Assembly: GCA_014529385.2 (NCBI GenBank)
Contig: CM043946.1
Coordinates: 37,019,558-37,083,057 of the forward strand
Length of the DNA stretch: 63,500 nt
Direction of reading: 5' to 3'
Origin: Adiantum capillus-veneris
Lineage: Eukaryota; Streptophyta; Polypodiopsida; Polypodiales; Pteridaceae
Shown: positions 34,136 to 45,576 of the stretch, one piece after another
Numbering within the stretch: position 1 is the stretch's first letter
Layout: every line of letters starts with the position of its first letter
The notes under the pieces: generated by a model
Told to the model about the DNA's origin: nothing
The model's input: only the letters and a program-made list of their open reading frames with translations
The model's database searches: none
Made by a program: the position numbers and the translations under genes

Positions 34136-34199
34136 AATCTTTTGGGTGTATCTTTGGTTCTTTTTATAAAGTGGATATTCATTCAAGAGTGGAAATGAT

Positions 34200-35180
34200 A
34201 AGAGAGCTAGCATGCAAAGCAGAGAGAAAATTTATTCATTTTAGCCTCCATGAAATTCTAAAGAATGAGTTTGGAGTACAAAATCTCCTTCTAAAAAAGG
34301 GAAGGATTCATCATGGACCATATAGAAAGCTACGAGATCCAAGAGCTCAAAGTCATGGGGGATTTGTGGGGGATTTTCTAAAGATTAACGTATAGTACCA
34401 CCTAAATGTACACGAGACGATCAGGTCATAAAAGGGCGGGAAGTTGCATTTACAAAAGAAAAAGGTTTTGTATTTAGTGGTATATAATGTCAAATATGTG
34501 AACGTAGGCAATGTCTTCTTATTTGTACTAGGTAATTACTTGGGTCAAAAGTACATTAGGAAAAATGTGAACCCCAAAAGGACCCTTGAGCTTAAGGGGT
34601 GATTATGCATTGAAAAATATGAGGAGGGTGGTGGCCATAACTATACCCTCTAAAAAGTAGAAAGGGAGTGGAGGGAGGGGGTGGGGTCCACCATTCTTTC
34701 CTTTCAACATAAAATAATTCTCATTTGCACCCTCCAAAAACCTTGAATATATCATATGGTAAAAAAAACTAATTTTTGCCAACAAATGACCATTTTGTCA
34801 GCCATTCTCTCTCCAAATTTTCCCATTTATTTAAACCCATCCTCTCTCTTTACAAAATCCCCCGTAGTCCTCTCTCTCCAAGCTGTCCATAGTTGCAACA
34901 ACTTGGAAACTGTGTTGAAGTAGTTAAAGTAGCTTGCATCAAAGGATAAGAAGCTACATATGCATGCCAAATCCACTGAGTCATCAGAGGAGTCATGCAC
35001 AACTTGCAGAGCCCCAGTGATGGGCCACGAGCTCTAAAGAGACACAACCACTAGAGGTAGTAAAGGTTAAATAGGTGAAGCATTTGACCTAGGTTTTATA
35101 CTCCACTTGAGATCATCTCATACAGAGGGCTTGGCTTTAAAGTTGGCTTAGTTGGACGATTGATGGAGAAGTTAGGCATC
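34200..35180. other. No recognised gene
   Basis: This AT-rich sequence holds unsupported short open frames on both strands. It leads into the integrase remnant. Confidence 0.4.
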
Positions 35181-35199
35181 CACAGGTAGCATTCTAGAG

Positions 35200-35720
35200 T
35201 TACCCTTAGTTTCATGGATTGGTAGAAAAGGCAAATGGAATGCCTTGTAAAATAGTCACTAAGTAGGGCAGTAGAAATCCTAGGCATTGCGATAAGCATT
35301 TTTCCATAGCACTATGGGCGTCTCTTGAGAATGCCTTCTAGAACATCACTTGGGTACAGTCATGTTAAGCTTGTGTATGGCAAGGAGGCTATTTTACCAA
35401 TTGAAGTGTAGTTAACAAGCTTGAGAGTCCTAAATAGAGAAAGTGACAACATGAAGAAACAATTAATAAAATTAATACTTGATCTAGAATGCTTGGAGCT
35501 ACGCAGAGATGATGCCATTAATTACTACACCACCTACAAAACTCAAAACACCTAAAATTTGTCTAAACACTCACTACTAGTGGAAGGAATGCTAGTCCTT
35601 AGATATGACAATATTTTTAGCACATGCAAGGATACAAGTTCATGCCAAGATGGGAACAAACCTAGATCATTTTGTAGTAACACTCCAATGGCACCTATCG
35701 ATTACAAAATGTAAACGGCA
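35200..35720 (+). pseudogene. Ty3 integrase remnant (C-terminal half)
   Basis: Fragments read GLVEKANGMPCKIVTK (third catalytic acid region, matching 8890 on the other strand), ALWASLENAF, LGYSHVKLVYGKEAILPIEV and LVLRYDNIFS, with stops between them. The order and spacing fit the end of a Ty3 integrase. No LTR or other domain of this copy is recognisable. Confidence 0.6.
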
Positions 35721-35842
35721 AGATCCACAAAACTAGAGTCAAGGGATGGTGCCTAAAGCAATATTTTGAAAGGTTTGACCCCATCAGGGGAAATATGAAC
35801 CCCAAAACAGCCTTGTAAGGATTCCTAATTTTAAGGGCTTAA

Positions 35843-37065
35843 CACTAGTTTGGTAACCTAACAGGACATAAAAGTGTTCTTTCGGGGTTTTGGAAAAAAA
35901 AATCAATACTACTATCATATGTACGTGTTTAAAGGAGTCCTTACATCAGCTCAAAGCTTAAACCACACTCTATTTTAAAAAAATGAGAAACACTCACAAC
36001 TCTTGATTATATGGTCATGAGGAGCATTCAAGGCCAAAGGAGTGCTCAAAATGACCAAAAACAACATATTTGTTAGGCGAACCCTATTTTACACAATGTA
36101 CAAAATTCTCCAGTGTACAAGCATATTTTTTCTATAAACGTTAATGGGTTCTTAACCAATGTACATGGTTGTTGTAGCCCCAAAATGTTTTGTTTGAAAG
36201 TAGAATTAAGTACAAAAAAGTTGCATTTTCCATATTCAGCTGACCTATCATCGATGTTTCTATGCCTACACCTATCATTACCACTATAAATGCTTCCAAT
36301 TACACACTTTGGTTCTTTACTTTTATGTTTAATTAGGAATAGAAAGCATTAAAATCATCAAACCCTATATTCATAAGACAATTTGGAACACACCTATGAA
36401 GTACAAAAATTGTAAGAATGAAAAAACTGGCTTCCACAATGTGGCCTTCTATATCACTTATAAACCTATCAAGCTCATGCCAAATTGAGATTGTATCGTT
36501 TTATTTGGAGCAAAGATTCAAAATGCACCATGTTGATTGAGTGAAATTTAGAAATTTGAAGACAATATGAGCATAACTCAAAATGAGCTGTTTGATTTTG
36601 GTAGACTGCAAAATCACTCCCACCTCTGTGTTGTTTGCTATTTAGGGTCTTAGGGCCCCCAAAACTCAAGGAAGAAGAGTTATATAGTAATCACTCAATG
36701 ACCGCACTCAAGCTTGCTTTATGATTTTAAAAACACCTTCAAAATATTCATCGAAGTGTGAAATTTACTAATAAATCAACATAAAGAGTTTTTCATAAAT
36801 GGGCCATAACTTCCAATACATAGACTGTCCGGCTATTAGAAGCATGAAAACATCTTTATAATTATCCATGCTAACTATGTAGCTTACCCATGCTAGCTAT
36901 GCAACACTTTAAAAGCCATTAAGTTGTGCTTAAGAGTGGTCTAATGCCTATTTTATAAAAATTGGTCAAAAACGGCACACGTTTTTCTGTTCAAGTTAGG
37001 TTTAAAAATTTTATTCAAACCAAACTCTAAAGATGGAATCACTTGCCCAAAAATTTTCCAAGTCA
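35843..37065. mobile_element. TTAA-flanked DNA transposon, copy 3 (diverged, right end lost)
   Basis: It starts CACTAGTTTGGTAACCTAAC after TTAA at 35839-35842, with the subterminal AGGACATAAAAGTG. Interior matches to copies 1 and 2 include GTACAAAAAAGTTG near 36211, GACCTATCATC near 36242, and CCCCAAAACTCAAGGAA near 36657. Similarity stops at about 37065, where the ~171-bp repeats begin. No right terminal repeat is found. Confidence 0.7.
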
Positions 37066-37436
37066 AGAGAAAAATCAAAAACATAAAACGAAAGTTGCTT
37101 TTCAGGTATGTACGCAGTCCGCGAATGATAACTCAAAATTGGTGCAGATTTTGAAAAAACTTCCTTTTGCAAAGTTGTAGACCACAACGATTGCGGTGCT
37201 TCTAGAAGGGGTAGTTTCTGCAAAATCGTTTTCAGTTAGCAGAAAAAATAAAAAACAAAAAGCGGAAGTTGCTTTTCAGGTATGTACCCAGTCCGCGAAC
37301 AATAACTCAAAATCGGTGCAGAATTTGAAAAAACTTCCTTCTGCAAAGTTGTAGATCAGATCGATTCTAGTGGCTTGCGCAGGTAGTTTTTGCAAAATTG
37401 TTTTTGATCAACAGAAAAATTAAAAACAAAAACGTA
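37066..37436. repeat. Two units of a ~171-174 bp tandem repeat
   Basis: The unit contains GTATGTACGCAGTCCGCGAA, GATAACTCAAAATTGGTGCA and CTTCTGCAAAGTTGTAGA. Anchors at 37115 and 37289 are 174 bp apart. The same family forms five units at 54900-55738. Here it abuts the Copia-like primer site. Confidence 0.8.
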
Positions 37437-37451
37437 TTGGCTCTGATACCA
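37437..37451 (-). promoter_or_regulatory. Primer-binding site (initiator Met tRNA) of a Copia-like element
   Basis: The plus strand reads TTGGCTCTGATACCA and touches the LTR. The minus strand is TGGTATCAGAGCCAA, the standard plant initiator-Met site. The internal region of this element therefore lies to the left. Confidence 0.8.
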
Positions 37452-37593
37452 TGTTGAGAGAGAAAGAGAGAGCATAGAAATAGAACCCCAAAGTGTGTAG
37501 AATACACACATGAGATGATGTATATATAGAGGGGACCTGGGTGCCATATATAGAGAAGCCATATATTGAGTAGCTTCACATATAAGCTCAACA
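37452..37593 (-). repeat. Short Copia-like LTR (142 bp), 5' LTR
   Basis: The plus strand runs TGTTGAGAGAG to AAGCTCAACA, with 7-bp terminal inverted repeats TGTTGAG/CTCAACA. It is nearly identical to 53341-53484. Its other LTR is not found to the left. Confidence 0.8.
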
Positions 37594-37610
37594 AGCAGTT
37601 GATTCTGGAC

Positions 37611-38705
37611 ATGGAAGGATACGAGAGGATGATGAAGGAGCAAGAAGACCTGATTCGACGACTACGAGAAGATCTAGAAAAGGCAAATCGGAAGCGTGCT
37701 GAGGCTCTGCGCGACAAAGCAGCATGAGAGCTTGATATCTATGTGGACCTTGATGGTGAATATGAAGGCAAAAACCATGCTACTCCACAAGGAAACAATA
37801 ATCATCATCGCGATGCTGGGGCATCTGGGGGTGTTGATAGTAGTGATGGTGGTGGAAGTGGTGATGGTGGGAACGGTGGTGGTGGACGTAGAGGTCGTCA
37901 ACACGAAAGAGAACAGGATAACGGTGAAGCTGAAACTAATGAAAGGAGAGGACGAAGAAGGAGATGTGACAAAGAAGATGAAGAGTTAGAAGATTATTTT
38001 GCATTGAAGAAGTTCTCTGAAGAAGCGAAAGCAAAGGTTGCAGTTGTTCATCTTCGACAAACTGCAAAGCTTTGGTGGAAAGCTTACCTTAAACAACGAA
38101 CAAAGGTTACTCCAATCACTTGGGAGGAATTCAAAACGCAAGCATATAAAAGATACTATTCTCTACACTACGAAATGGATAAAAAGATGGATTTTTACAA
38201 GTTTCAGCAGACAGCAACCTGAGGACGAGCCAAGTCTTACTGTACATGAGTATAAGGAGAAGTTTATGCGACTTCACAAGTATGCACCTGAAGTAGAAGA
38301 AGAGGTATTGACAAACAAATTTATCGAGGGGCTGCGTAAAGATTTGTATTATCAAGTGAAGGGTGCGGGAGCTACTGATTTTCTGGATGCTATTGTGAAG
38401 GCCAAAAATTATGAGAAGAAGGTGAAGTATGAGACCCACAACCCTACTTCAAGCAGAATTATATCTATCGGGCAAAGAACGCAGAATAGGCCTTTTCTGT
38501 CAACACCTCAGACAAACACTAAATTTTCTCAAAGGAATTTTACAAATAATCAGAGAAGACAACCTAGTAATTTTTCAAATCAGAATCAGATTTCAATCAA
38601 AATCAAAGTACAAATCAGAATGCTGTAAACAACCACAATCAATATTTGGGTCAGAATAATGCAAATCAGAATTAAAAAAAACGACCACCGCTGCAGTGGC
38701 AACAT
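37611..38705 (+). pseudogene. Chromovirus Gag, N-terminal and capsid part
   Basis: It starts MEGYERMMKEQEDLIRRLRE, a short coiled-coil, with a stop near 37724. A Gly/Asp-rich stretch, a basic stretch and the capsid blocks TAKLWWKAYLKQRTKVTPIT and WEEFKTQAYKRYYS follow. After a frameshift near 38205 come LTVHEYKEKFMRLHKYAPE and FIEGLRKDLYYQVKGAGATD. It ends in a Gln/Asn-rich linker interrupted by the insertion at 38706. Confidence 0.85.
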
Positions 38706-41078
38706 TGTCGGGGGATATGGGTTCGCTACGTGAGTCGGGCAGGCGCTGGGCCTCTGGGTGTGGGAGGTGTGAAAGAGAGAGAACAAGAACAATAGATGCA
38801 ATTGAATCTATAAATCACCGTAATCATCAGTTAATTGATTAACGCTTGAGTACAACTTAATCTTTAGCCAAGGCAGGCTGTTAGCAGCACCGTCACTCGG
38901 ATCATCTGATAACTAGGAGTTTACGCTCCCATTTACAGGATTAACCGGGCCGTTAACGACACCGGACTTAACAAAATGCTAATTCAATTTCTAGCTGATG
39001 ACGGTGATGGAAATTTCCTCCTGTGTCGCTTTATCTGCTTCAAATACCTCGCGGATTCTACAAGCTTCAATTGAGTTCACTGCCTTGATCATCAAGTTTA
39101 AGTTATCATCAAATATTCTGCAGCTTCCTGCTCCTTATGCTTTGCACTGGCTTAATTGCCGCTCACAATTTTTTCCGTCTCCTCTAATCGGCTTACCTTG
39201 ATTGTCGCCAGGCTCTGTATACCTTTGGTTACCTCTTTTCGAGCATTCTTTGTTTCACTTCCTTGCCTTCGCTAACGTTACCCTATTATCCTCGTTCAAC
39301 TCTTCGTTAATTTCCCTTCGATGCTTCTCGATTACCGATGCTCTTGGCCTATGCTCAAGATTCTTAGTTCTTCTCGCCTCATCGTGCTCTAGACTTCCCA
39401 ATTTCCCTTCATGCTCAGCTTGCTGCGAGCTCTGAAAGCTTGCCTTGCTTCTCCTTCCCGAGAGAGAAGGCCTTTTCTTTAGTGCTTTTCTTCACCTCCT
39501 CCTCCCTCGAGGGTTCGATTGTTTTGATGACGAGAGCAAGAGAGATGGAGCTGTGCTTGCTGAGGATCGGAGTAGGAGAAAGCTTCCCTCTTCTCTCCTA
39601 TTTGAGGATGAGAGAGAGAGAGAGGGCGAGAGCCCTCGCCTTGCTTACCCTTCTCGAACACGAGAGAGGGAGAGCCCTTCTCTTCCAACTATTCGTGCTT
39701 CTTTCCTTGCTATGCCGCCTCTCCTCCTCTTCATGTTTTGCTTCCCCCCAAATGCTTCATGCAAAAGAACTCACTATTAATAGCGTGCCTTCCCTAGGCA
39801 GTGGCGCCGGCGCTAATGACGTGGCGCGGGAGTCGACCCTATGACATGGCAGACCCGAGCTTGCAGTAGCACCAAATGTTGCGGGAGCTAGGCCGAAATT
39901 GAGCGCCTAGGCAAGCTGAGACTCTTTCCTTCTCGCTGCGAGCTCGTCCAAGGTTCGAGCTAGCCGGCGCGACTGCCACTTCTCCCCCCCTCGCTCTCTG
40001 TTCGCAGCTTTGACGCCATGATCCTCTCTTTATTTTTCTTTTTCACACTCAATTTACCCTTTACTTGGGTGGCCACCATGGGCGGGCGGCCTTTGGGTTT
40101 ATTGTGCGGCCTTGGCTTCATAGTGGAGCTTTGTATGGGCACCACATTGCATACATTCCGGCCAAAGCACTGCCCAAGCTCAACATCTTGTATACATTCT
40201 AGCCAACTCAGTGCTGCTAAGCACAAAGTTTTCTCTCAGCAGCTCTCAGGTAACAATATCATCGTGAATTTACTTACCCGTAACAAGGTCCCGAGAATAG
40301 TGCCACATGTCCTCAAGATGGAAATATAAGTGATTGCATTTGGTGAAAGACATTTCCTTTGCACTCGGTTGTTTATTACTTGTATCAGCTTCTCAGATAA
40401 TGCCAAAATTATTCAGCTCAACACAGTGCCGACAACTGACACCGGCCTCAATCCATATTATCTCATGAACCCGAACTTGGTTTGGCGAGCCGTTAACTCC
40501 TTTAGACTTCTCAAACTGCATAGAACACATACGAACCCTGCTGAGGTAGCCAAAATTCTCAGATGGCACTCCGACCGAGCGGACCGGACTGGCACGGAAC
40601 CGGCCCCCGTTGAATCTTTAATTGCCCATATCTTGGCAACCGTAACTCCGATTGCTTATCTGAAAAGACCGACGTGCTCCACAAAGTGAGCACTTCAGGC
40701 CCATGCATTCATTTCATTTCTGTCACCTCAGCTGTAGTTGCCCAATCCGGTACGGATCTGCATTAACTCAAACTTCAAAGTGCCATAACTTCTTCACCGT
40801 AGCTCCAATCGATGAGCCGTAAAGATAGGCCGGTAGAACACTTCAAGCACTACAGTTCTAGATCATAAACTCACATATGTACTCACTTCAAGCATACTCC
40901 TTTTTGGCATCATTAAGGCATCAATTGGCCCTTTAAAGCCGCATCTAGCATACATTAATCATTAGACTTGGCCTGTTAACAAGCCCTGATCACTGACCAT
41001 TAATCAAGTAGGCTTTCAATAAGCTTGATCTGCATCCTCTTGGCATATTTCTTATCATGGAAGCGGAGTTGCACGACA
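38706..41078. mobile_element. 2.37 kb LTR-type insertion in gag (TGTCG...CGACA)
   Basis: It is flanked by ACAT at 38702-38705 and 41079-41082; the gag frame reads through cleanly when one ACAT is kept. The ends TGTCG/CGACA and the 4-bp duplication match those of the element at 17609-24074, but the interiors are not alike. It may be a large solo LTR. However, a site at about 39860-39876 (TAGCACCAAATGTTGCGGGAG) looks like a reversed primer site next to an LTR start, so a chimeric or deleted element is possible. It is GC-richer than its surroundings. No ORF in it shows a family signature. Confidence 0.7.
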
Positions 41079-41082
41079 ACAT

Positions 41083-42137
41083 GATCCTGCTTTTCTTGAA
41101 CGAGCAAGGAAATTTGGGTTGTGTTTCCGTTGCGGTGAGCAAGGTCACAAGACGTTTGAATGTCCAAATAAGGAGATCGATAAGGCGGTTCTTGCAAGAA
41201 TGGAAGCCAATATGAATGCGATGGACACTACGATTGAGGAAGCGAGTGAGGAAGGTAAGTGCTCTGAAATTCCTATGAAATGTATGACAACGCCTGTGCA
41301 TCATTTAAAGGCATCTGCTATAAGAATTTGGGGTAAGATAGGAACTAAAATTGTGAATTTTCTCATTGATTCAGGTAGTACGCATTGTTTTATGTCTAAT
41401 AAGCTTGCGTAGACTTTAAAATTGAATTTTGATTTCCATGTTAGGAGACCTGTAGAATTGGCTAATAGGAAGAAACATTATACACAGGGTCGTATTCAAA
41501 ACTTACCTTTTTTGCTGAATAAAGAGAAACATTCGGGAGAATTTTATGTTATTGGCATGGGTGAAAAAAATGTAATTCTAGGAATGGATTGGTTGGCTGC
41601 GAATCATGCATTGATTGATTGTGAGAAGGGTGAATTGGTTTTTAAAAACAGAGATGGTCATGCGATTAAAGCTAAGGAGAGAGATAGTAAATCACTTCTG
41701 ATTTCTGCAATGAAACTTTTGAGGGGGGCGAGACAAGGGTGTGAGACGTTTCTTGTGTTTGCTAATGAGATTAAAGAAGAATCTGGGGATAAACAAAAAG
41801 AGACAAATCCAGAATTTGTAGAGGATCTCTTACATGAATTTAAGGATGTGTTTCCGAACGATCTTCCTGGTATGGCTCCGCCTAGAGCAGTAGACCATGC
41901 CATAGATCTATATCCAGGAGCAACACCTTATTCAAGGGCTCCATACAGGTTCAATATAGATGAGGTTAAAGAGTTTAGATACAACTTGATGATCTTTTGA
42001 AAAAGGGTTTCATTAAACCTATTGTATCTCCTTGGGGTAGTCGTGTGTTATTCCAAAGGAAAAAGGATGGTACATATAGGTTATGCATTGACTATAGGGG
42101 ATTAAACAAACAGACCATTAAGAACAAATATCCTCTT
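41083..42137 (+). pseudogene. Chromovirus zinc knuckle, protease and RT start
   Basis: The knuckle CFRCGEQGHKTFEC (CX2CX4HX4C) is at about 41119-41165. The protease active site FLIDSGSTHCFMS is at about 41357 and a stop follows at 41409. VILGMDWLAANHALIDC is the protease C-terminal block. The Pol linker (FVEDLLHEFKDVFPNDLPGM) and RT entry (LYPGATPYSRAPYR) follow. After a frameshift near 41975 come [20 protein letters not shown] and [18 protein letters not shown], where the solo LTR interrupts. Confidence 0.88.
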
Positions 42138-43046
42138 TGTCACAGGAATAGAATAATAGAGATAGACAGCAAAGACAGAGAAAGAGATCTTTGTATTGAT
42201 AGTGTTTGATACAATAGAGGAGCAATAAAATAAATGGGCGCACTCCGTTGTACGGAGCTCGAACCTCACGACCACCCCCGAGCTTCATTTCGCTTGCATG
42301 TAGCGTCTCACTCGAACTCGCACTCGCACTCGCACTCGCAGAAGAGAGATCGTTGAATGATCCCCAAAACGCACCACCCGTCTTTCTTTTCTCGTTTTTC
42401 CTCCAAAAGCATGCGACCTCCCAAAATAGCCGCTTTTCTATTTTTGGCGTTTGGTCGACTCGACTTGCGCGCCAAGTATACTTGCAAGAATAAGGTAAAA
42501 ACGTGATCGCCAAGCGATCCGTAAAGGTTAGATTTTCGATTTTTTTTTTTTTTGTCAGCTGTCTTTAATTGAGCATAACTCCCAGACGGAGCCAAAACAG
42601 CCCAAGTCTGTCTCACACAATCTTGTTGCCCTCGCTGCACTCTTCGACGGCTATGTGGTGGAAAACTTCCATAGCCTGCTCTGATTTGCTGAAAATCAAC
42701 CTACAAAACAGCATTTTCTACAAAAACGACGCAAAAACAGCAAATCCCACTTTTTTTCTTAATCTTTGGCCCTCAACGAGCATCAAAACATCAAAATCTC
42801 TAAACACTTAGAGAACCAAAGTTGTTCCCTATAGCACAGGCTTCAATCGCTTCATACGTCACTTTTCCAAATCCCACGTTAACACCTTCAAAAATGCCCC
42901 AGAAAGTGCCTTCCGGATCAAAAAATTTTATTGGACGAAAACAATCCACACATCCTTCTACACAGTGGACTAACTTTAAAACGACCAAAACTTCCTAGAA
43001 AAACAAAATTTATTGCTAAAACACCTCAAAATCAAGTCCTGTTATA
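42138..43046 (-). repeat. Solo LTR of the same chromovirus family, reversed, inserted in RT
   Basis: It is 909 bp, starting TGTCACAGGAATAG and ending AAGTCCTGTTATA. It is the reverse complement of the 3' LTR at 45574-46489. The target duplication CTCTT is at 42133-42137 and 43047-43051. It contains the same GAGTGC hexanucleotide run (as GCACTC at about 42310-42342). The T-run at 42540 is a local expansion. Confidence 0.92.
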
Positions 43047-44363
43047 CTCTTCCTCACATAGATGAATTGCTTAGCCAATTGAGTGGTGCCACAATATTTT
43101 CCAAGATTGACCCTCGTTCTGGCTACCATCAAATCTGCAGTAAGGCCAAGGACATTCCAAAGACAGCTTTTCGTACACGTTATGGGCATTATGAATTTAC
43201 AGTTCTTGCTTTTGGTTTGACTAATGCACAAGCAACTTCATGTGCTTAATGAATAGTATTTTTCACCCGTATCTTGATGACTTCATTCTGGTATTCTTGG
43301 ATGCTATTTTTGTGTATTCTAAGAATGAAGAAGATCATCCATTGCATTTAAAGAAAACATTTGAATTTTTGCGTGAACATAAATTGTATGCCACAGCAAG
43401 TAAGTGTTCTTTTGCAAAGGATCAGATTGTGTATTTCGGAAGAGTGATTTCTAAAGAGGGGGGATTCACATTGATCTTGATAAAGTTAAGACTATTGTGG
43501 AGTGGCCAACACCTAAGTCAGTAAGGGATGTAAGAAGCTTTATGGGTCTACCACAATATGAGAGAGCACATATTAAGGATTTCTCTAAGATAGCAAGTCC
43601 TTTGACAGAATTGACCAAGAAAGACAAGGGTTTTGTGTGGACTTCTAGCTGTGAGACTGCTTTTGAGACCATGAAGGCTAAAATAGCGAAAAATTGTGTT
43701 TTAAAAGTTCTTGAGATGGGCAAACCATTTGTTGTGTCATGTGACGCTAGTGGTGAACAATTAGGTTGTGTTTTGACACAAGAAAGAAGAATGGCTGCAT
43801 ATGAGTCTAGGAAATTAAGACGACATGAATTGAACTATGCAAGACATGATCTAGAATTGCTTGTTGTTGTTCATGCATTGAAGCATTGGCATCATCATTT
43901 GCTTGGTGTAAAATTTGAATTGCATACTCATCATCAAAGCTTGAAGTATATTTTCACTCAGCCATTATTAAATAACAGAAAAAGAAGATGGATTGAATTG
44001 CTGGCTGAGTATGACTTTGATTTGAAGTATTTGTGTGGAAAAGAAAATAAAGTTGCAGATGCATTGAGTCGTAGGCGTATGTGTAATTTGTTGACTGTTG
44101 TGCGGTCTAATTTGATTGATGATATACATGCTGAAGTTGAAAATGATTCTTTTTATATGCCTATTTTAAAATTCTTGCGTGAAAATATAGGTGAGATGTA
44201 TGAGAACATATATCACTTGTATAAGGGAAATCTATATTATTATGACCGCTTGTGTATTCCTACAAATTTTACTTTTAAGAGTAAAATTCTGCATGAGTGT
44301 CATAATTCACCTTTTTCTGGTCATCTTGGATTGAATAAGACATATGAAAAGATTAAAAGTTGA
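43047..44363 (+). pseudogene. Chromovirus RT (remaining part), RNase H and integrase N terminus
   Basis: RT resumes with [20 protein letters not shown] and DPRSGYHQI. After a frameshift near 43245 comes the catalytic block, which reads VFLDAIFVYSKN: the second Asp of the RT pair is Ala. ASKCSFAKDQIVYFG follows. The frame from 43497 has RDVRSFMGLPQY, RNase H (VVSCDASGEQLGCVL, DLELLVVVHALKHWHHHL, ADALSRRR) and the integrase zinc region start (HECHNSPFSGHLGLNKTYEK), ending at a stop at 44361. Confidence 0.88.
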
Positions 44364-45576
44364 TTCTTTTGGCCGGTATGAAATTGGATGTTAAGAATTA
44401 TGTGCATGAGTGCTTTCAATGTCAACAAGTTAAGATTGAACATAAGAGGATGCCTGGTGACCTTCAACCCTTAGGCATTCCTTTACAGAAGTGGGAGTCT
44501 ATATCCATGGACTTTATCATTAGACTTCCTACTACTCGTCGAGGGTATGATTCAATATTTGTGGTGGTAGATAGACTCACAAAACAAGCTCACTTCTTTC
44601 ATGTAAAAATACCTGATACTGCATTGACCATTGCACGCTTGTTTGTGAAAGAGATATTTTGTTTGCATGGCATGCCCAAGAGTATAGTGTCTGATACAGA
44701 TTCTAAGTTCACTTCTCATTTCTGGAAGCGACTTTTGACTCTATAGGTAGGTCCCAGTTACGCATGTCTACTACTTTTCATCCTCAAACTGATGGGGAAA
44801 CGGAGAGAGTGAATCGTATTTTAGAAGATATGTTACGAATGTATGTCAATGAAAACCAATCTAATTGGAATGAATATCTGCCTTTGGTTGAATTTGCATA
44901 TAACAGTTCATATCATATATCTATTAGGATGACTGCGTTTGAGGCAATGTATGGCTACAAATGTCCCACACCTATTAATTTCCTTAACTTGAGGAATAAG
45001 GTAGAACTGTCATGTGAGATGCTTGAGAAAATGGATAGCGAGTTGGCCAAAATCAGGGGGAATATTAGAGAATCTCAAAAGAGACATAAATTATATTATG
45101 ACAAGAAACATCGTGTTGTGGAGTATGAAACTGGTGATATGGTTTTCTTAAAGGTTATTCCTGAGAAGTTTCATTTGATTTTTGGAAAGGATAGAAGATT
45201 CTCTCCACGATTTTCTGGGCCATTTAAAATTTTGAAGCGCATTGGTTCATCAGCTTACAAATTGGAATTACCTTCTCATGTTAAAGTGCATCCTGTATTT
45301 CATGTGAGTTTATTGAAAAAGTATGTTCCTAATGTTCATCATGTTTTACAGGACAACTCTAAGTTGAAAGATGACGGAACATGGACAGTAGAACCAGACT
45401 TAGTGCTAGATAGGCGTGTTAAACATCTGAGAAATAGAGACATTGTGGAAGTTTTGGTTAAGTGGCAGAACTATCCAGTAGAGGATGCATCATGGGGTTG
45501 ATCTTAGTGTTTTGCAAAGAGAATTTTCCTTCTTCCAACTCTGAGGACGGAGTTAATTTTGAAAAGGAGAGAATGT
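44360..45576 (+). pseudogene. Chromovirus integrase core and C-terminal chromodomain
   Basis: 44360-44746 has the rest of the zinc region (CFQCQQVK), the first Asp (SISMDFIIRLP) and the second (SIVSDTDSKFTSHFW). After a frameshift near 44745, 44764-45501 supplies the Glu (QTDGETERVNRILE), LVEFAYNSSYHISI and the GPF/Y-like segment (RFSGPFKILKRIGSSAYKLE). HPVFHVSLLKKYVP precedes a chromodomain (VEPDLVLDRRVKHLRNRDIV, EVLVKWQNYPVEDASW). Chromodomains of this type bind methylated histone H3 and steer insertion to heterochromatin. The last residues need one more frame change, and the stop falls in the LTR start. Confidence 0.88.
45561..45573 (+). promoter_or_regulatory. Polypurine tract of the chromovirus
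   Basis: GAAAAGGAGAGAA directly precedes the LTR start TGTAACAGG. Confidence 0.8.

Noticed and set aside
39440-39844. Overlapping plus-strand ORFs (134 and 111 aa) within the 2.37 kb insertion
   Set aside because: They are low complexity, driven by GAGA/CTTCC runs and open in several frames. No family signature.
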